Assembly: GCA_002377245.1 (NCBI GenBank)
Contig: DFPL01000196.1
Coordinates: 1 to 31,545 of the forward strand
Length of the DNA stretch: 31,545 nucleotides
Direction: 5' to 3'
Source of the DNA: Enterobacteriaceae bacterium UBA3516
Lineage (GTDB): Bacteria > Pseudomonadota > Gammaproteobacteria > Enterobacterales > Enterobacteriaceae
Within the stretch, counting starts at the first letter, position 1. Every line of letters starts with the position of its first letter. Position numbers and translations under genes: made by a program. Below the pieces are notes generated by a model. The model searched no databases and had not been told where the DNA came from. It saw only the letters and a program-made list of their open reading frames with translations. Below are positions 16,970-24,207 of this stretch, one piece after another.

Positions 16970-17633
16970 GTTTCAGAACCGTTTAATGGGCACCATTGTG
17001 CTGGTTGCGCTGGGGGTAATTATTCTTCCAGGGCTGCTGGACGGGCAGAAAAAGCATTATCAGGATGAGTTCGCCGCGATTCCGTTGGTTCCTAAACCAG
17101 GCGATCGCGATGAACCGGATATGATGCCCGCCGCGACACAGGCGCTGCCTGCACAGCCGCCTGAAGGCGCGGCAGAAGAGGTGCAGGCGGGCAATGCCGA
17201 AGCGCCATCGCTGGATGCTTCCCGTCAGGCTCTCAGTGGCACAACCAATCCGGATATCACGACACCAGCGCGCACCGAGCAGCCTAAAGCCGTAGACAAA
17301 CCTCAGCCGAAGCCCCAACCGCCAAAACCGGTTGAGCAAGTAGCAACCACACAGCCTGCTGAACAACCTGCTGAGAAGCCTGCGCCGACCGGCAAAGCCT
17401 GGGTGGTGCAGTTGGGGGCGCTTAAGAACGCTGATAAAGTCACGGAAATTGTCGGCAAATTGCGCGGTGCGGGTTATCGCGTTTATACCTCGCCGACCAC
17501 GCCTGTCCCGGGTAAAATAACCCGCATTCTGGTAGGGCCGGATGCCTCGAAAGAGAAACTCAAAGGTTCGCTGGGCGAGTTAAAGCAAATCTCAGGCCTC
17601 AACGGCGTGGTAATGAATTACAGCGCGAATTAA
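16959..17633 (+). CDS. dedD: Cell division protein DedD (SPOR domain)
   Basis: DedD is a single-pass inner-membrane division protein that localises to the septum by binding denuded glycans. The protein is 224 residues (E. coli 220). It has a short cytoplasmic start (MASKFQNRL), one membrane segment at about residues 9-26 (GTIVLVALGVIILPGLL), and a long Pro/Glu/Ala-rich periplasmic linker. The C-terminal SPOR domain runs from about 145 to 222 (WVVQLGALKNADKVTEIV, then LRGAGYRVYTSP and ITRILVGPDASKEKL). I chose GTG 16959, which overlaps the folC stop; the E. coli start is at the same point. The longer frame from 16902 lies within folC. Confidence 0.95.
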   Translation: MASKFQNRLMGTIVLVALGVIILPGLLDGQKKHYQDEFAAIPLVPKPGDRDEPDMMPAATQALPAQPPEGAAEEVQAGNAEAPSLDASRQALSGTTNPDITTPARTEQPKAVDKPQPKPQPPKPVEQVATTQPAEQPAEKPAPTGKAWVVQLGALKNADKVTEIVGKLRGAGYRVYTSPTTPVPGKITRILVGPDASKEKLKGSLGELKQISGLNGVVMNYSAN

Positions 17634-17644
17634 TGCGCAGTTTT

Positions 17645-17727
17645 CCCCCTCACCCTAACCCTCTCCCCACAGCGGCGAGGGGATGGTTTGCCCCCTCTCC
17701 CTTGAGGGAAAGGCCGGGGTGAGGGGG
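17645..17727. repeat. REP-like palindromic element between dedD and cvpA
   Basis: CCCCCTCACCC (17645-17655) is the exact reverse complement of GGGTGAGGGGG (17717-17727). Between them are further partly complementary C-rich and G-rich blocks (CCCTCTCCCC, GGCGAGGGGA, CCCCCTCTCCC, TTGAGGGAAAGG), so the whole folds into a long imperfect hairpin. Sequences of this CCCTCACCCTAACCC type are common intergenic palindromes in Enterobacter/Klebsiella-type genomes. It lies 11 bases after the dedD stop. Confidence 0.75.
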
Positions 17728-17770
17728 TAAATACGAATTTAAAAACACGCCCGAAGAGGCTAAAGATTCG

Positions 17771-17806
17771 ATGGCGTTGAAGATTTTTTCAGCGCCATTT
17801 TTATTT
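17771..17806 (+). terminator. Rho-independent terminator upstream of cvpA
   Basis: ATGGCGTTGA (17771-17780) pairs with TCAGCGCCAT (17789-17798) through 10 pairs, one of them G-T, with an 8-base loop. TTTTT (17798-17802) and ATTT follow. It ends about 20 bases before the PurR operator, so it insulates the folC-dedD unit from the purine operon. Confidence 0.8.
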
Positions 17807-17827
17807 ACGCGCGGGAAGGAAATCCCT

Positions 17828-17856
17828 ACGCAAACGTTTTCTTTTTCTGTTAGAAT
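17828..17856 (+). promoter_or_regulatory. PurR operator and promoter of cvpA-purF
   Basis: ACGCAAACGTTTTCTT (17828-17843) matches the PurR operator (consensus ACGCAAACGTTTGCGT) and is what I recall at the E. coli purF operon. A -10 element TAGAAT lies at 17851-17856, so the operator covers the -35 region. Repression by PurR with hypoxanthine or guanine is expected. Confidence 0.88.
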
Positions 17857-17899
17857 TCGCCCCGAACTGGACGACAGGGCGTTTAATCGTGGGACACAT

Positions 17900-18388
17900 A
17901 TGGTCTGGATTGATTACGCCATCATCGCGGTGATTGGTTTTTCCTGTCTGGTTAGCCTTATCCGTGGCTTTGTTCGTGAAGCGTTATCGCTGGTGACTTG
18001 GGGTTGTGCTTTCTTTGTTGCCAGTCATTACTACACTTACCTGTCAGTCTGGTTCACGGGCTTTGAAGATGAACTGGTTCGCAACGGAATCGCCATTGCG
18101 GCGTTGTTCATTGCGACATTGATCGTTGGCGCTATTGTTAACTTCGTCATTGGTCAACTTGTGGAAAAAACCGGCCTGTCAGGCACAGACAGGGTGTTGG
18201 GGATCTGTTTTGGTGCGCTACGTGGCGTGCTGATCGTCGCTGCCATTCTGTTCTTCCTTGATACCTTTACGGGCCTGTCGAAAAGTGACGACTGGCAGAA
18301 GTCGCAGTTTATCCCGCAGTTCAGTTTCATCATCAGATGGTTTTTTGACTATCTGCAAAGTTCGTCGAGTTTCTTGCCCAGGATATAA
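17900..18388 (+). CDS. cvpA: CvpA, inner-membrane protein required for colicin V production
   Basis: CvpA is a 162-residue integral membrane protein, the same length as in E. coli. It was named for its need in colicin V export, and later work links it to envelope and bile-salt tolerance. Four hydrophobic segments are visible: AIIAVIGFSCLVSLI, LVTWGCAFFVASHYY, IAIAALFIATLIVGAIVNFV and ALRGVLIVAAILFFL. ATG 17900 (MVWIDYAIIAVIGF) is the E. coli start. The frame is open to 17771, but that part is the upstream terminator and PurR operator. It is the first gene of the PurR-controlled operon, with purF 33 bases downstream. Confidence 0.95.
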   Translation: MVWIDYAIIAVIGFSCLVSLIRGFVREALSLVTWGCAFFVASHYYTYLSVWFTGFEDELVRNGIAIAALFIATLIVGAIVNFVIGQLVEKTGLSGTDRVLGICFGALRGVLIVAAILFFLDTFTGLSKSDDWQKSQFIPQFSFIIRWFFDYLQSSSSFLPRI

Positions 18389-18421
18389 ACCCTGAGATGT
18401 GGCTTAACGAGGAAATGACGT

Positions 18422-19939
18422 ATGTGCGGTATTGTCGGTATCGCCGGTTTCATGCCGGTCAACCAGTCGATTTATGACGCGTTATCGGTGCTTCAGCACC
18501 GTGGCCAGGATGCCGCTGGCATCATTACTATTGATGCGAATAATTGTTTCCGTCTGCGTAAAGCAAATGGCATGGTTAACGATGTATTTGAAGCCCGCCA
18601 TATGCAGCGTCTGCAGGGAAACATGGGTATCGGTCATGTGCGTTATCCGACCGCAGGGAGTTCCAGTGCGTCTGAGGCCCAGCCTTTTTACGTTAACTCC
18701 CCTTACGGCATCACACTTGCCCACAACGGCAACCTGACGAATGCTCATGAGCTGCGCACCAAACTGTTTGAAGAAAAGCGCCGCCACATCAACACCACCT
18801 CTGATTCTGAAATCCTGCTCAATATTTTCGCCAGTGAGCTGGACAACTTCCGCCATTATCCGCTGGAAGCAGACAATGTCTTCGCGGCTATTGCGGCAAC
18901 CAATCGCCAGATTCGCGGCGCGTATGCCTGCATCGCAATGATCATCGGTCATGGCATGGTCGGCTTCCGCGACCCGAACGGCATTCGCCCGCTGGTATTG
19001 GGCAAGCGTGACCTGGGTGATGGTCGCACCGAATATATGATGGCGTCTGAAAGTGTGGCACTGGATACGCTGGGCTTTGAGTTCCTGCGTGATGTCGCCC
19101 CTGGCGAAGCCGTGTACGTCACTGAAAAAGGCCAGCTCTTTACCCGCCAGTGTGCGGATAACCCGGTCTCCAACCCGTGCCTGTTCGAGTACGTCTATTT
19201 TGCACGCCCGGACTCTTTCATCGACAAAATTTCCGTCTACAGCGCGCGTGTCAATATGGGCACCAAGCTCGGCGAGAAAATTGCCCGTGAATGGGAGGAT
19301 CTGGATATCGACGTGGTCATCCCGATCCCAGAAACCTCTTGCGACATCGCACTGGAAATGGCCCGCATCCTGGGTAAACCTTATCGCCAGGGCTTTGTGA
19401 AAAACCGCTACGTTGGCCGCACCTTTATCATGCCGGGTCAGCAGCTTCGCCGTAAATCCGTGCGCCGTAAGCTCAACGCCAACCGCGCTGAGTTCCGCGG
19501 TAAGAACGTCCTGCTGGTGGATGACTCCATCGTGCGTGGTACCACGTCTGAGCAAATTATCGAGATGGCCCGTGAAGCCGGTGCGAAGAAAGTGTACCTG
19601 GCCTCTGCCGCCCCGGAAATTCGCTTCCCGAACGTCTACGGCATCGACATGCCGACCGCGAACGAGCTGATTGCTCACGGCCGTGAAGTGGATGAGATCC
19701 GCCAGATTATCGGTGCCGATGCGCTGATCTTCCAGGACCTCAACGATCTGATTGAAGCGGTACGCGCGGAGAACCCGGATATTCAGCAGTTTGAATGCTC
19801 GGTGTTCAACGGCGTGTACGTGACCAAAGACGTGAACCAGCAGTACCTCGATTATCTCGATTCCCTGCGTAATGATGATGCCAAAGCCGTGCAGCTTCAG
19901 AATGAAGTGGAAAGCTTAGAGATGCATAACGAAGGGTAA
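18422..19939 (+). CDS. purF: Amidophosphoribosyltransferase
   Basis: PurF catalyses the committed step of purine synthesis, PRPP plus glutamine to 5-phosphoribosylamine. The protein is 505 residues (E. coli 505). Met1 is followed directly by the N-terminal nucleophile Cys (MCGIVGIAGF). The glutaminase (Ntn) domain continues with LQHRGQDAAGI, GHVRYPTAG and HNGNLTN. The phosphoribosyltransferase domain carries the PRPP motif NVLLVDDSIVRGTTS and the PRPP-loop region IPIPETSCDIALEMA. It is cotranscribed with cvpA. A perfect hairpin (19952-19977) follows the stop. Confidence 0.97.
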   Translation: MCGIVGIAGFMPVNQSIYDALSVLQHRGQDAAGIITIDANNCFRLRKANGMVNDVFEARHMQRLQGNMGIGHVRYPTAGSSSASEAQPFYVNSPYGITLAHNGNLTNAHELRTKLFEEKRRHINTTSDSEILLNIFASELDNFRHYPLEADNVFAAIAATNRQIRGAYACIAMIIGHGMVGFRDPNGIRPLVLGKRDLGDGRTEYMMASESVALDTLGFEFLRDVAPGEAVYVTEKGQLFTRQCADNPVSNPCLFEYVYFARPDSFIDKISVYSARVNMGTKLGEKIAREWEDLDIDVVIPIPETSCDIALEMARILGKPYRQGFVKNRYVGRTFIMPGQQLRRKSVRRKLNANRAEFRGKNVLLVDDSIVRGTTSEQIIEMAREAGAKKVYLASAAPEIRFPNVYGIDMPTANELIAHGREVDEIRQIIGADALIFQDLNDLIEAVRAENPDIQQFECSVFNGVYVTKDVNQQYLDYLDSLRNDDAKAVQLQNEVESLEMHNEG

Positions 19940-19951
19940 TCTCTTCTGCCT

Positions 19952-19977
19952 GCGCCCTCTTCAACAGGAGAGGGCGC
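19952..19977. repeat. Hairpin between purF and ubiX
   Basis: GCGCCCTCT (19952-19960) and AGAGGGCGC (19969-19977) are perfect 9-base inverted arms around an 8-base loop, 12 bases after the purF stop. There is no T-run afterwards. It belongs to the same CCCTCT-type palindrome group as the element at 3258. It may stabilise the purF message or act as a weak terminator. Confidence 0.6.
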
Positions 19978-20042
19978 TCATCAGTTGCAACTCCCGCCAG
20001 ATTCCGGCAAAGTCTGCCTCAGTGTGAATAAAGGCGACAGTT

Positions 20043-20624
20043 ATGAAACGACTCATTGTGGGGATCTCCGGTGCCAGCGGCGCCATTTACGGCGTGCGCA
20101 TGTTGCAGGTATTACGTGACGTGGCCGGGGTAGAAACCCATCTGGTGATGAGCCCAGCCGCCCGGCAAACCCTCTCTCTTGAAACCGCGTTTGCGCTACG
20201 CGACGTGCAGGCGCTCGCCGATGTGGTGCACGACGTGCGTGACATCGCAGCCAGCATCTCTTCCGGCTCGTTTAAAACCACCGGCATGGTGATTTTGCCC
20301 TGCTCGATCAAAACCCTGTCCGGCATCGTCAACAGCTACACCGACAGTCTGCTCACCCGTGCGGCGGATGTGGTGCTCAAAGAACGGCGTCCCTTAGTGC
20401 TCTGCGTGCGCGAAACACCGTTACATTTGGGGCATTTGCGTCTGATGACCCAGGCAGCAGAGCTTGGGGCGGTAATCATGCCGCCGGTGCCGGCGTTTTA
20501 TCACAATCCCGAGAGCCTGGATGATGTGATCAATCAGACCGTCAACCGGGTGCTGGATCAGTTTGATATCGAGTTGCCAGAGGCATTGTTTACCCGCTGG
20601 CAAGGTGGCAATGCCACCAAATAG
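20043..20624 (+). CDS. ubiX: Flavin prenyltransferase UbiX
   Basis: UbiX joins dimethylallyl phosphate to FMN to make the prenylated flavin cofactor needed by the decarboxylase UbiD in ubiquinone synthesis. The protein is 193 residues (E. coli 189). Family motifs are visible: VGISGASGAIYGVRML (FMN site), SSGSFKTTGMVILPCSIKT, RAADVVLKERRPLVLCVRETP and PPVPAFYHNPESLDD. It starts 103 bases after purF, with a hairpin between the two. ATG 20043 is the start expected from the family (MKRLIVGISGASGA). A terminator follows at 20641-20663. Confidence 0.96.
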   Translation: MKRLIVGISGASGAIYGVRMLQVLRDVAGVETHLVMSPAARQTLSLETAFALRDVQALADVVHDVRDIAASISSGSFKTTGMVILPCSIKTLSGIVNSYTDSLLTRAADVVLKERRPLVLCVRETPLHLGHLRLMTQAAELGAVIMPPVPAFYHNPESLDDVINQTVNRVLDQFDIELPEALFTRWQGGNATK

Positions 20625-20640
20625 TGCGTCGTCTCGCTAC

Positions 20641-20663
20641 ATGCCCTTTTTTAGGGCATTTTT
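20641..20663 (+). terminator. Rho-independent terminator after ubiX
   Basis: ATGCCCT (20641-20647), loop TTTTT, and AGGGCAT (20653-20659) form a perfect 7-bp stem followed by T (20659-20663). It begins 16 bases after the ubiX stop. Confidence 0.85.
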
Positions 20664-20743
20664 GTAAGCGCGATCATATCCTCAACATTTAATCCCTTTT
20701 TTAGCCTGCTAACACTCCGGTTCGTTCCGTTGACCTGCTATCT

Positions 20744-20760
20744 TTCACCATTAAGGTGAC
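20744..20760 (+). promoter_or_regulatory. Putative NtrC binding site upstream of argT
   Basis: TTCACC-ATTAA-GGTGAC matches the NtrC consensus TGCACC-N5-GGTGCA with an intact CACC-N5-GGTG core. Its centre is about 88 bases upstream of the start point predicted from the sigma-54 promoter at 20814, a usual enhancer distance. Confidence 0.7.
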
Positions 20761-20813
20761 TTTGCAACGTTTCATTAACAAATTTAACGCTGATGTTTTT
20801 CCTCAGGGCGAAA

Positions 20814-20830
20814 CTGGCATAAGACGTGCA
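20814..20830 (+). promoter_or_regulatory. Sigma-54 promoter of argT
   Basis: CTGGCATAAGACGTGCA has GG (20816-20817) and GC (20828-20829) separated by 10 bases, the invariant -24/-12 spacing, with the TGGCA and TGCA context. The predicted start is near 20840, about 53 bases ahead of the argT ATG. The site corresponds to the nitrogen-controlled argT promoter known in Salmonella and E. coli. Confidence 0.85.
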
Positions 20831-20893
20831 AGGTATCCGTCAGCAACACAACACAACGCACGATAATAAAATCAGAACACTTGAGGGTTATGT

Positions 20894-21676
20894 ATGAAGA
20901 AGACGGTTATTGCTCTGTCTTTACTGCTGGGTTTGTCCGCGGTATCCAGCGTTTACGCAGCACTTCCCCAGACGGTCCGTATTGGTACAGATGCGACCTA
21001 TGCGCCATTCTCTTCAAAAGATTCGAAAGGGGATTTCGTCGGTTTTGATATCGACCTCGGTAACGAGATGTGTAGCCGTATCAAGGTGAAATGCACCTGG
21101 GTAGGCAGCGATTTTGACGCGTTAATCCCCTCCCTGAAAGCGAAGAAAATCGACGCTATCATCTCTTCGCTTTCCATTACCGAGAAGCGTCAGCAAGAAA
21201 TCGCCTTCTCTGAAAAACTGTACGCCGCTGACTCTCGCCTGATTGCCGCCAAAGGCTCAACCATTCAGCCTACGCTCGACTCGCTGAAAGGTAAGCACGT
21301 AGGCGTTCTGCAGGGCTCTACCCAGGAAGGTTATGCGAACGATAACTGGCGCAGTAAAGGCATTGATGTGGTGGCGTACCAGAACCAGGATTTGATCTAT
21401 TCAGATCTGGCGGCAGGTCGTCTGGATGCCGCCTTGCAGGATGAAGTGGCTGCCAGCGAAGGCTTCCTGAAACAGCCTGCGGGTAAAGAGTTTGCCTTTG
21501 CCGGTGCCTCGGTGAAAGACAAAAAATACTTTGGTGACGGTACCGGGATTGGTCTGCGTAAAGACGATACCGAACTCAAAGCCGCTTTCGACAAAGCCTT
21601 TGATGAACTGCGCAAAGACGGCACCTACGATAAGCTCGCGAAAAAGTACTTCGACTTTAACGTCTACGGCGACTGA
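20894..21676 (+). CDS. argT: Lysine/arginine/ornithine-binding periplasmic protein ArgT
   Basis: ArgT (LAO protein) binds lysine, arginine and ornithine in the periplasm and delivers them to the HisQ-HisM-HisP2 transporter. The protein is 260 residues, the E. coli length. It has a 22-residue signal peptide (MKKTVIALSLLLGLSAVSSVYA, cleaved before ALPQTVRIG). Family 3 solute-binding motifs are GTDATYAPFSSKDSKGDFVG and GFDIDLGNEMC, then SLSITEKRQQEIAFS in the hinge region. It is a tandem paralogue of hisJ, which begins 252 bases after its stop. It is controlled from the NtrC/sigma-54 promoter at 20744-20830. Confidence 0.95.
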   Translation: MKKTVIALSLLLGLSAVSSVYAALPQTVRIGTDATYAPFSSKDSKGDFVGFDIDLGNEMCSRIKVKCTWVGSDFDALIPSLKAKKIDAIISSLSITEKRQQEIAFSEKLYAADSRLIAAKGSTIQPTLDSLKGKHVGVLQGSTQEGYANDNWRSKGIDVVAYQNQDLIYSDLAAGRLDAALQDEVAASEGFLKQPAGKEFAFAGASVKDKKYFGDGTGIGLRKDDTELKAAFDKAFDELRKDGTYDKLAKKYFDFNVYGD

Positions 21677-21700
21677 TAAATCCGTTGGGCAGAAAAATGA

Positions 21701-21717
21701 TGCGCCATTTTGGTCAG
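21701..21717 (+). promoter_or_regulatory. Putative NtrC site 1 upstream of hisJ
   Basis: TGCGCC-ATTTT-GGTCAG fits TGCACC-N5-GGTGCA with changes at the fourth base and at the end of the right arm. It lies 24 bases after the argT stop and about 140 bases upstream of the predicted hisJ sigma-54 start. Confidence 0.6.
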
Positions 21718-21765
21718 CCAGAATGGTGCATTTAATCAGGTGATGTTTCACGATGGTGCATGAGT

Positions 21766-21782
21766 TGCACCGATTTGGCGCA
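21766..21782 (+). promoter_or_regulatory. Putative NtrC site 2 upstream of hisJ
   Basis: TGCACC-GATTT-GGCGCA is a near-consensus NtrC site, with one mismatch in the right arm. Two further GGTGCA half-sites lie close by at 21725-21730 and 21755-21760. The centre is about 76 bases upstream of the predicted hisJ start point. Confidence 0.72.
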
Positions 21783-21822
21783 TTACTGCATAATTAAGCA
21801 CTCTTGATGCAAAAAAAGCCGT

Positions 21823-21840
21823 CTGGCAGGCAGAATGCTT
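21823..21840 (+). promoter_or_regulatory. Sigma-54-type promoter of hisJ
   Basis: CTGGCAGGCAGAATGCTT has GG (21825-21826) and GC (21837-21838) with 10 bases between them, the -24/-12 spacing. It sits downstream of two NtrC-like sites. The predicted start is near 21850, giving a leader of about 78 bases. It corresponds in position to the nitrogen-regulated dhuA promoter region described in Salmonella. Confidence 0.65.
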
Positions 21841-21927
21841 TGCCTTGCCGTGCCATATGATGGCACGATAGCGACACCGTATTCTTCTAATAAATCCCTT
21901 AGGAAAGACAGTCAGTTGAGGATATTT

Positions 21928-22710
21928 ATGAAAAAATTGGTGTTATCACTCTCTCTGGTGCTCGCTATCTCCAGCGCTTCCAGCGCATTCGCTGCTATTC
22001 CACAAAAAATTCGCATCGGTACCGATCCGACGTATGCCCCCTTCGAATCGAAGAATTCACAAGGGGAATTGGTCGGTTTTGACATCGATCTGGCAAAAGA
22101 GCTGTGCCAACGCATTAAAACCCAGTGTGTGTTCATTGAGAACCCTCTGGATGCGCTGATCCCTTCGCTTAAAGCGAAGAAAATTGACGCCATCATGTCA
22201 TCTCTTTCAATTACCGAAAAACGCCAGCAGGAAATTTCGTTCACCGACAAACTGTACGCGGCGGATTCTCGCCTGGTGGTGGCCAAAAATTCCGATATTC
22301 AGCCCGATCTCGATAAGCTGAAAGGTAAGCGTGTGGGCGTGCTGCAAGGCACGACGCAGGAAACTTACGGCAACGTACACTGGGCGCCAAAAGGCATCGA
22401 AATCGTCTCTTACCAGGGCCAGGACAATATCTATTCTGACCTGACCGCAGGGCGTATTGATGCGGCATTCCAGGATGAAGTGGCTGCCAGCGAAGGCTTC
22501 CTGAAAACCCCGGTTGGTAAAGACTACAAATTTGGCGGGCCATCGGTAAAAGATGAGCAGCTGTTTGGCGTCGGCACCGGTATGGGCGTGCGTAAGGAAG
22601 ACAATGAGCTGCGTGAAGCGCTGAATAAGGCGTTTGCTGAAATGCGTGCCGATGGTACCTACGAAAAGCTGGCGAAAAAGTATTTTGATTTTGATGTTTA
22701 TGGTGGTTAA
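21928..22710 (+). CDS. hisJ: Histidine-binding periplasmic protein HisJ
   Basis: HisJ is the high-affinity histidine-binding protein of the HisJQMP importer. The protein is 260 residues, the E. coli length. It has a 22-residue signal peptide (MKKLVLSLSLVLAISSASSAFA, cleaved before AIPQKIRIG). The ligand-site region reads GTDPTYAPFESKNSQGELVG, GFDIDLAKELC and SSLSITEKRQQEISFTDKLY. ATG 21928 is chosen over the open frame from 21835, because the signal peptide starts here with GAGGA upstream. It is highly similar along its length to ArgT, as expected for the duplicated pair. It is separated from hisQ by a strong hairpin (22734-22759). Confidence 0.96.
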   Translation: MKKLVLSLSLVLAISSASSAFAAIPQKIRIGTDPTYAPFESKNSQGELVGFDIDLAKELCQRIKTQCVFIENPLDALIPSLKAKKIDAIMSSLSITEKRQQEISFTDKLYAADSRLVVAKNSDIQPDLDKLKGKRVGVLQGTTQETYGNVHWAPKGIEIVSYQGQDNIYSDLTAGRIDAAFQDEVAASEGFLKTPVGKDYKFGGPSVKDEQLFGVGTGMGVRKEDNELREALNKAFAEMRADGTYEKLAKKYFDFDVYGG

Positions 22711-22733
22711 TTCCACGCGTGTTTAACGTGCGA

Positions 22734-22759
22734 CCCCTCCCGTGATGTGACGGGAGGGG
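22734..22759. repeat. Perfect hairpin between hisJ and hisQ
   Basis: CCCCTCCCGT (22734-22743) and ACGGGAGGGG (22750-22759) form a perfect 10-bp stem with a 6-base loop, and no T-run follows. It is placed where Salmonella carries a REP element between hisJ and hisQ. It probably protects the hisJ message from 3' exonucleases, so that the binding protein is made in excess over the membrane subunits. Confidence 0.8.
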
Positions 22760-22800
22760 AAGAGACACGGCAAACATGACTACACGACAGGGCAAGCTGC

Positions 22801-23487
22801 ATGCTGTACGGGTTTTCTCAAGTTATATTCCACGGTGCCATTGTCACCCTGGAGCTGGCCATCAGCTCCGTGGTACTGGCGGTGCTGATTGGCCTGGCGG
22901 GTGCGGGAGCCAAGCTTTCGAAGAATCGCCCACTGGCGTTGATCTTCGAAGGCTATACCACACTCATTCGCGGCGTGCCCGATCTGGTGCTGATGCTGCT
23001 GATCTTTTATGGATTACAAATTGCCCTGAACTCGCTGACCGACGCGGCGGGCATGGATCAGATTGATATCGATCCTATGGTCGCAGGTATCATTACGCTC
23101 GGTTTTATTTATGGCGCCTATTTTACCGAAACCTTCCGTGGTGCGTTTATGGCTGTGCCAAAAGGGCATATTGAAGCCGCGACCGCCTTCGGGTTCACCC
23201 ATGGTCAAACCTTCCGTCGCATCCTTTTTCCGGCCATGATGCGTTTTGCGCTGCCGGGCATTGGCAACAACTGGCAGGTCATTCTCAAAGCCACGGCGCT
23301 GGTCTCTTTGTTAGGCCTTGAAGATGTGGTGAAAGCGACGCAGCTTGCCGGGAAAAGTACCTGGGAGCCGTTCTATTTCGCCATCGTGTGCGGGCTGATT
23401 TATCTGGTGTTTACCACCGTCTCCAATGGCGTACTGCTTCTTCTCGAACGTCGCTACTCCGTAGGTGTGAAGAGGGCTGACCTGTGA
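22801..23487 (+). CDS. hisQ: Histidine/lysine/arginine/ornithine ABC transporter permease HisQ
   Basis: HisQ is one of the two inner-membrane permeases of the histidine/LAO importer. The protein is 228 residues, the E. coli length, with about five membrane segments. The EAA loop that contacts the ATPase is visible as VPKGHIEAATAFGFTHGQTFRRILFP. Family stretches include EGYTTLIRGVPDLVLMLLIF and WQVILKATALVSLLGLEDVV. The start is ATG 22801 (MLYGFSQVIFHGAIVTLELA). Its TGA overlaps the hisM GTG by 4 bases. Confidence 0.96.
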   Translation: MLYGFSQVIFHGAIVTLELAISSVVLAVLIGLAGAGAKLSKNRPLALIFEGYTTLIRGVPDLVLMLLIFYGLQIALNSLTDAAGMDQIDIDPMVAGIITLGFIYGAYFTETFRGAFMAVPKGHIEAATAFGFTHGQTFRRILFPAMMRFALPGIGNNWQVILKATALVSLLGLEDVVKATQLAGKSTWEPFYFAIVCGLIYLVFTTVSNGVLLLLERRYSVGVKRADL

Positions 23488-24200
23488 TCGAGATTATTCA
23501 GGAGTATTGGAAATCGCTGTTGTGGACGGACGGCTACCGCTTCACCGGTGTCGCCATCACCCTGTGGCTGCTTATCTCCTCCGTGATGATGGGCGGCATC
23601 CTGGCGCTGTTTCTGGCGATCGGACGTGTTTCCAGTAATAAATACATTCAATTCCCCATCTGGCTTTTTACCTACATTTTTCGCGGTACGCCACTCTACG
23701 TTCAGTTGTTGGTGTTCTATTCCGGCATGTATACCCTGGAAATCGTAAAGGGGACGGAGCTACTGAACGCGTTTTTCCGTAGCGGCCTGAACTGTACGGT
23801 GCTGGCGTTGACGCTCAACACCTGTGCTTACACCACCGAGATCTTTGCCGGGGCGATTCGTTCCGTACCGGCAGGAGAGATCGAGGCGGCGCGGGCTTAC
23901 GGTTTCTCCTCGGTGAAGCTGTACCGCTGCATTATTTTGCCCTCGGCGCTGCGTATTGCACTGCCTGCCTACAGCAACGAAGTGATCCTGATGCTGCACT
24001 CTACGGCGCTGGCCTTTACGGCCACGGTGCCGGACCTGCTGAAAATCGCTCGCGATATCAACTCCGCGACCTATCAGCCATTTACGGCGTTTGGTCTTGC
24101 TGCGGTGCTGTATTTGATTATCTCTTATGTGCTGATTAGCTTGTTCCGCAAGGCGGAAAAGCGCTGGTTGCAGCATATCAAACCTTCTTCGACGCACTGA
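23484..24200 (+). CDS. hisM: Histidine/lysine/arginine/ornithine ABC transporter permease HisM
   Basis: HisM pairs with HisQ to form the membrane channel of the importer. The protein is 238 residues, the E. coli length. Conserved stretches are LFTYIFRGTPLYVQLLVFY and the EAA loop VPAGEIEAARAYGFSSVKLYRCIILP. HSTALAFTATVPDLLKIARDI is the family C-terminal half. The start is a GTG at 23484 inside the hisQ stop region (GTGA), so translation is coupled. hisP follows after 7 bases. Confidence 0.96.
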   Translation: MIEIIQEYWKSLLWTDGYRFTGVAITLWLLISSVMMGGILALFLAIGRVSSNKYIQFPIWLFTYIFRGTPLYVQLLVFYSGMYTLEIVKGTELLNAFFRSGLNCTVLALTLNTCAYTTEIFAGAIRSVPAGEIEAARAYGFSSVKLYRCIILPSALRIALPAYSNEVILMLHSTALAFTATVPDLLKIARDINSATYQPFTAFGLAAVLYLIISYVLISLFRKAEKRWLQHIKPSSTH

Positions 24201-24207
24201 GAACATC

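Noticed and set aside
17771..17899. N-terminal extension of CvpA by 43 residues
   Set aside because: This stretch is the terminator, the PurR operator and the promoter. The conserved protein starts at ATG 17900.
18482..19678. 398-codon open frame on the - strand opposite purF
   Set aside because: It is a shadow of a highly biased, conserved coding strand. The product has no recognisable motif, and purF is intact on +.
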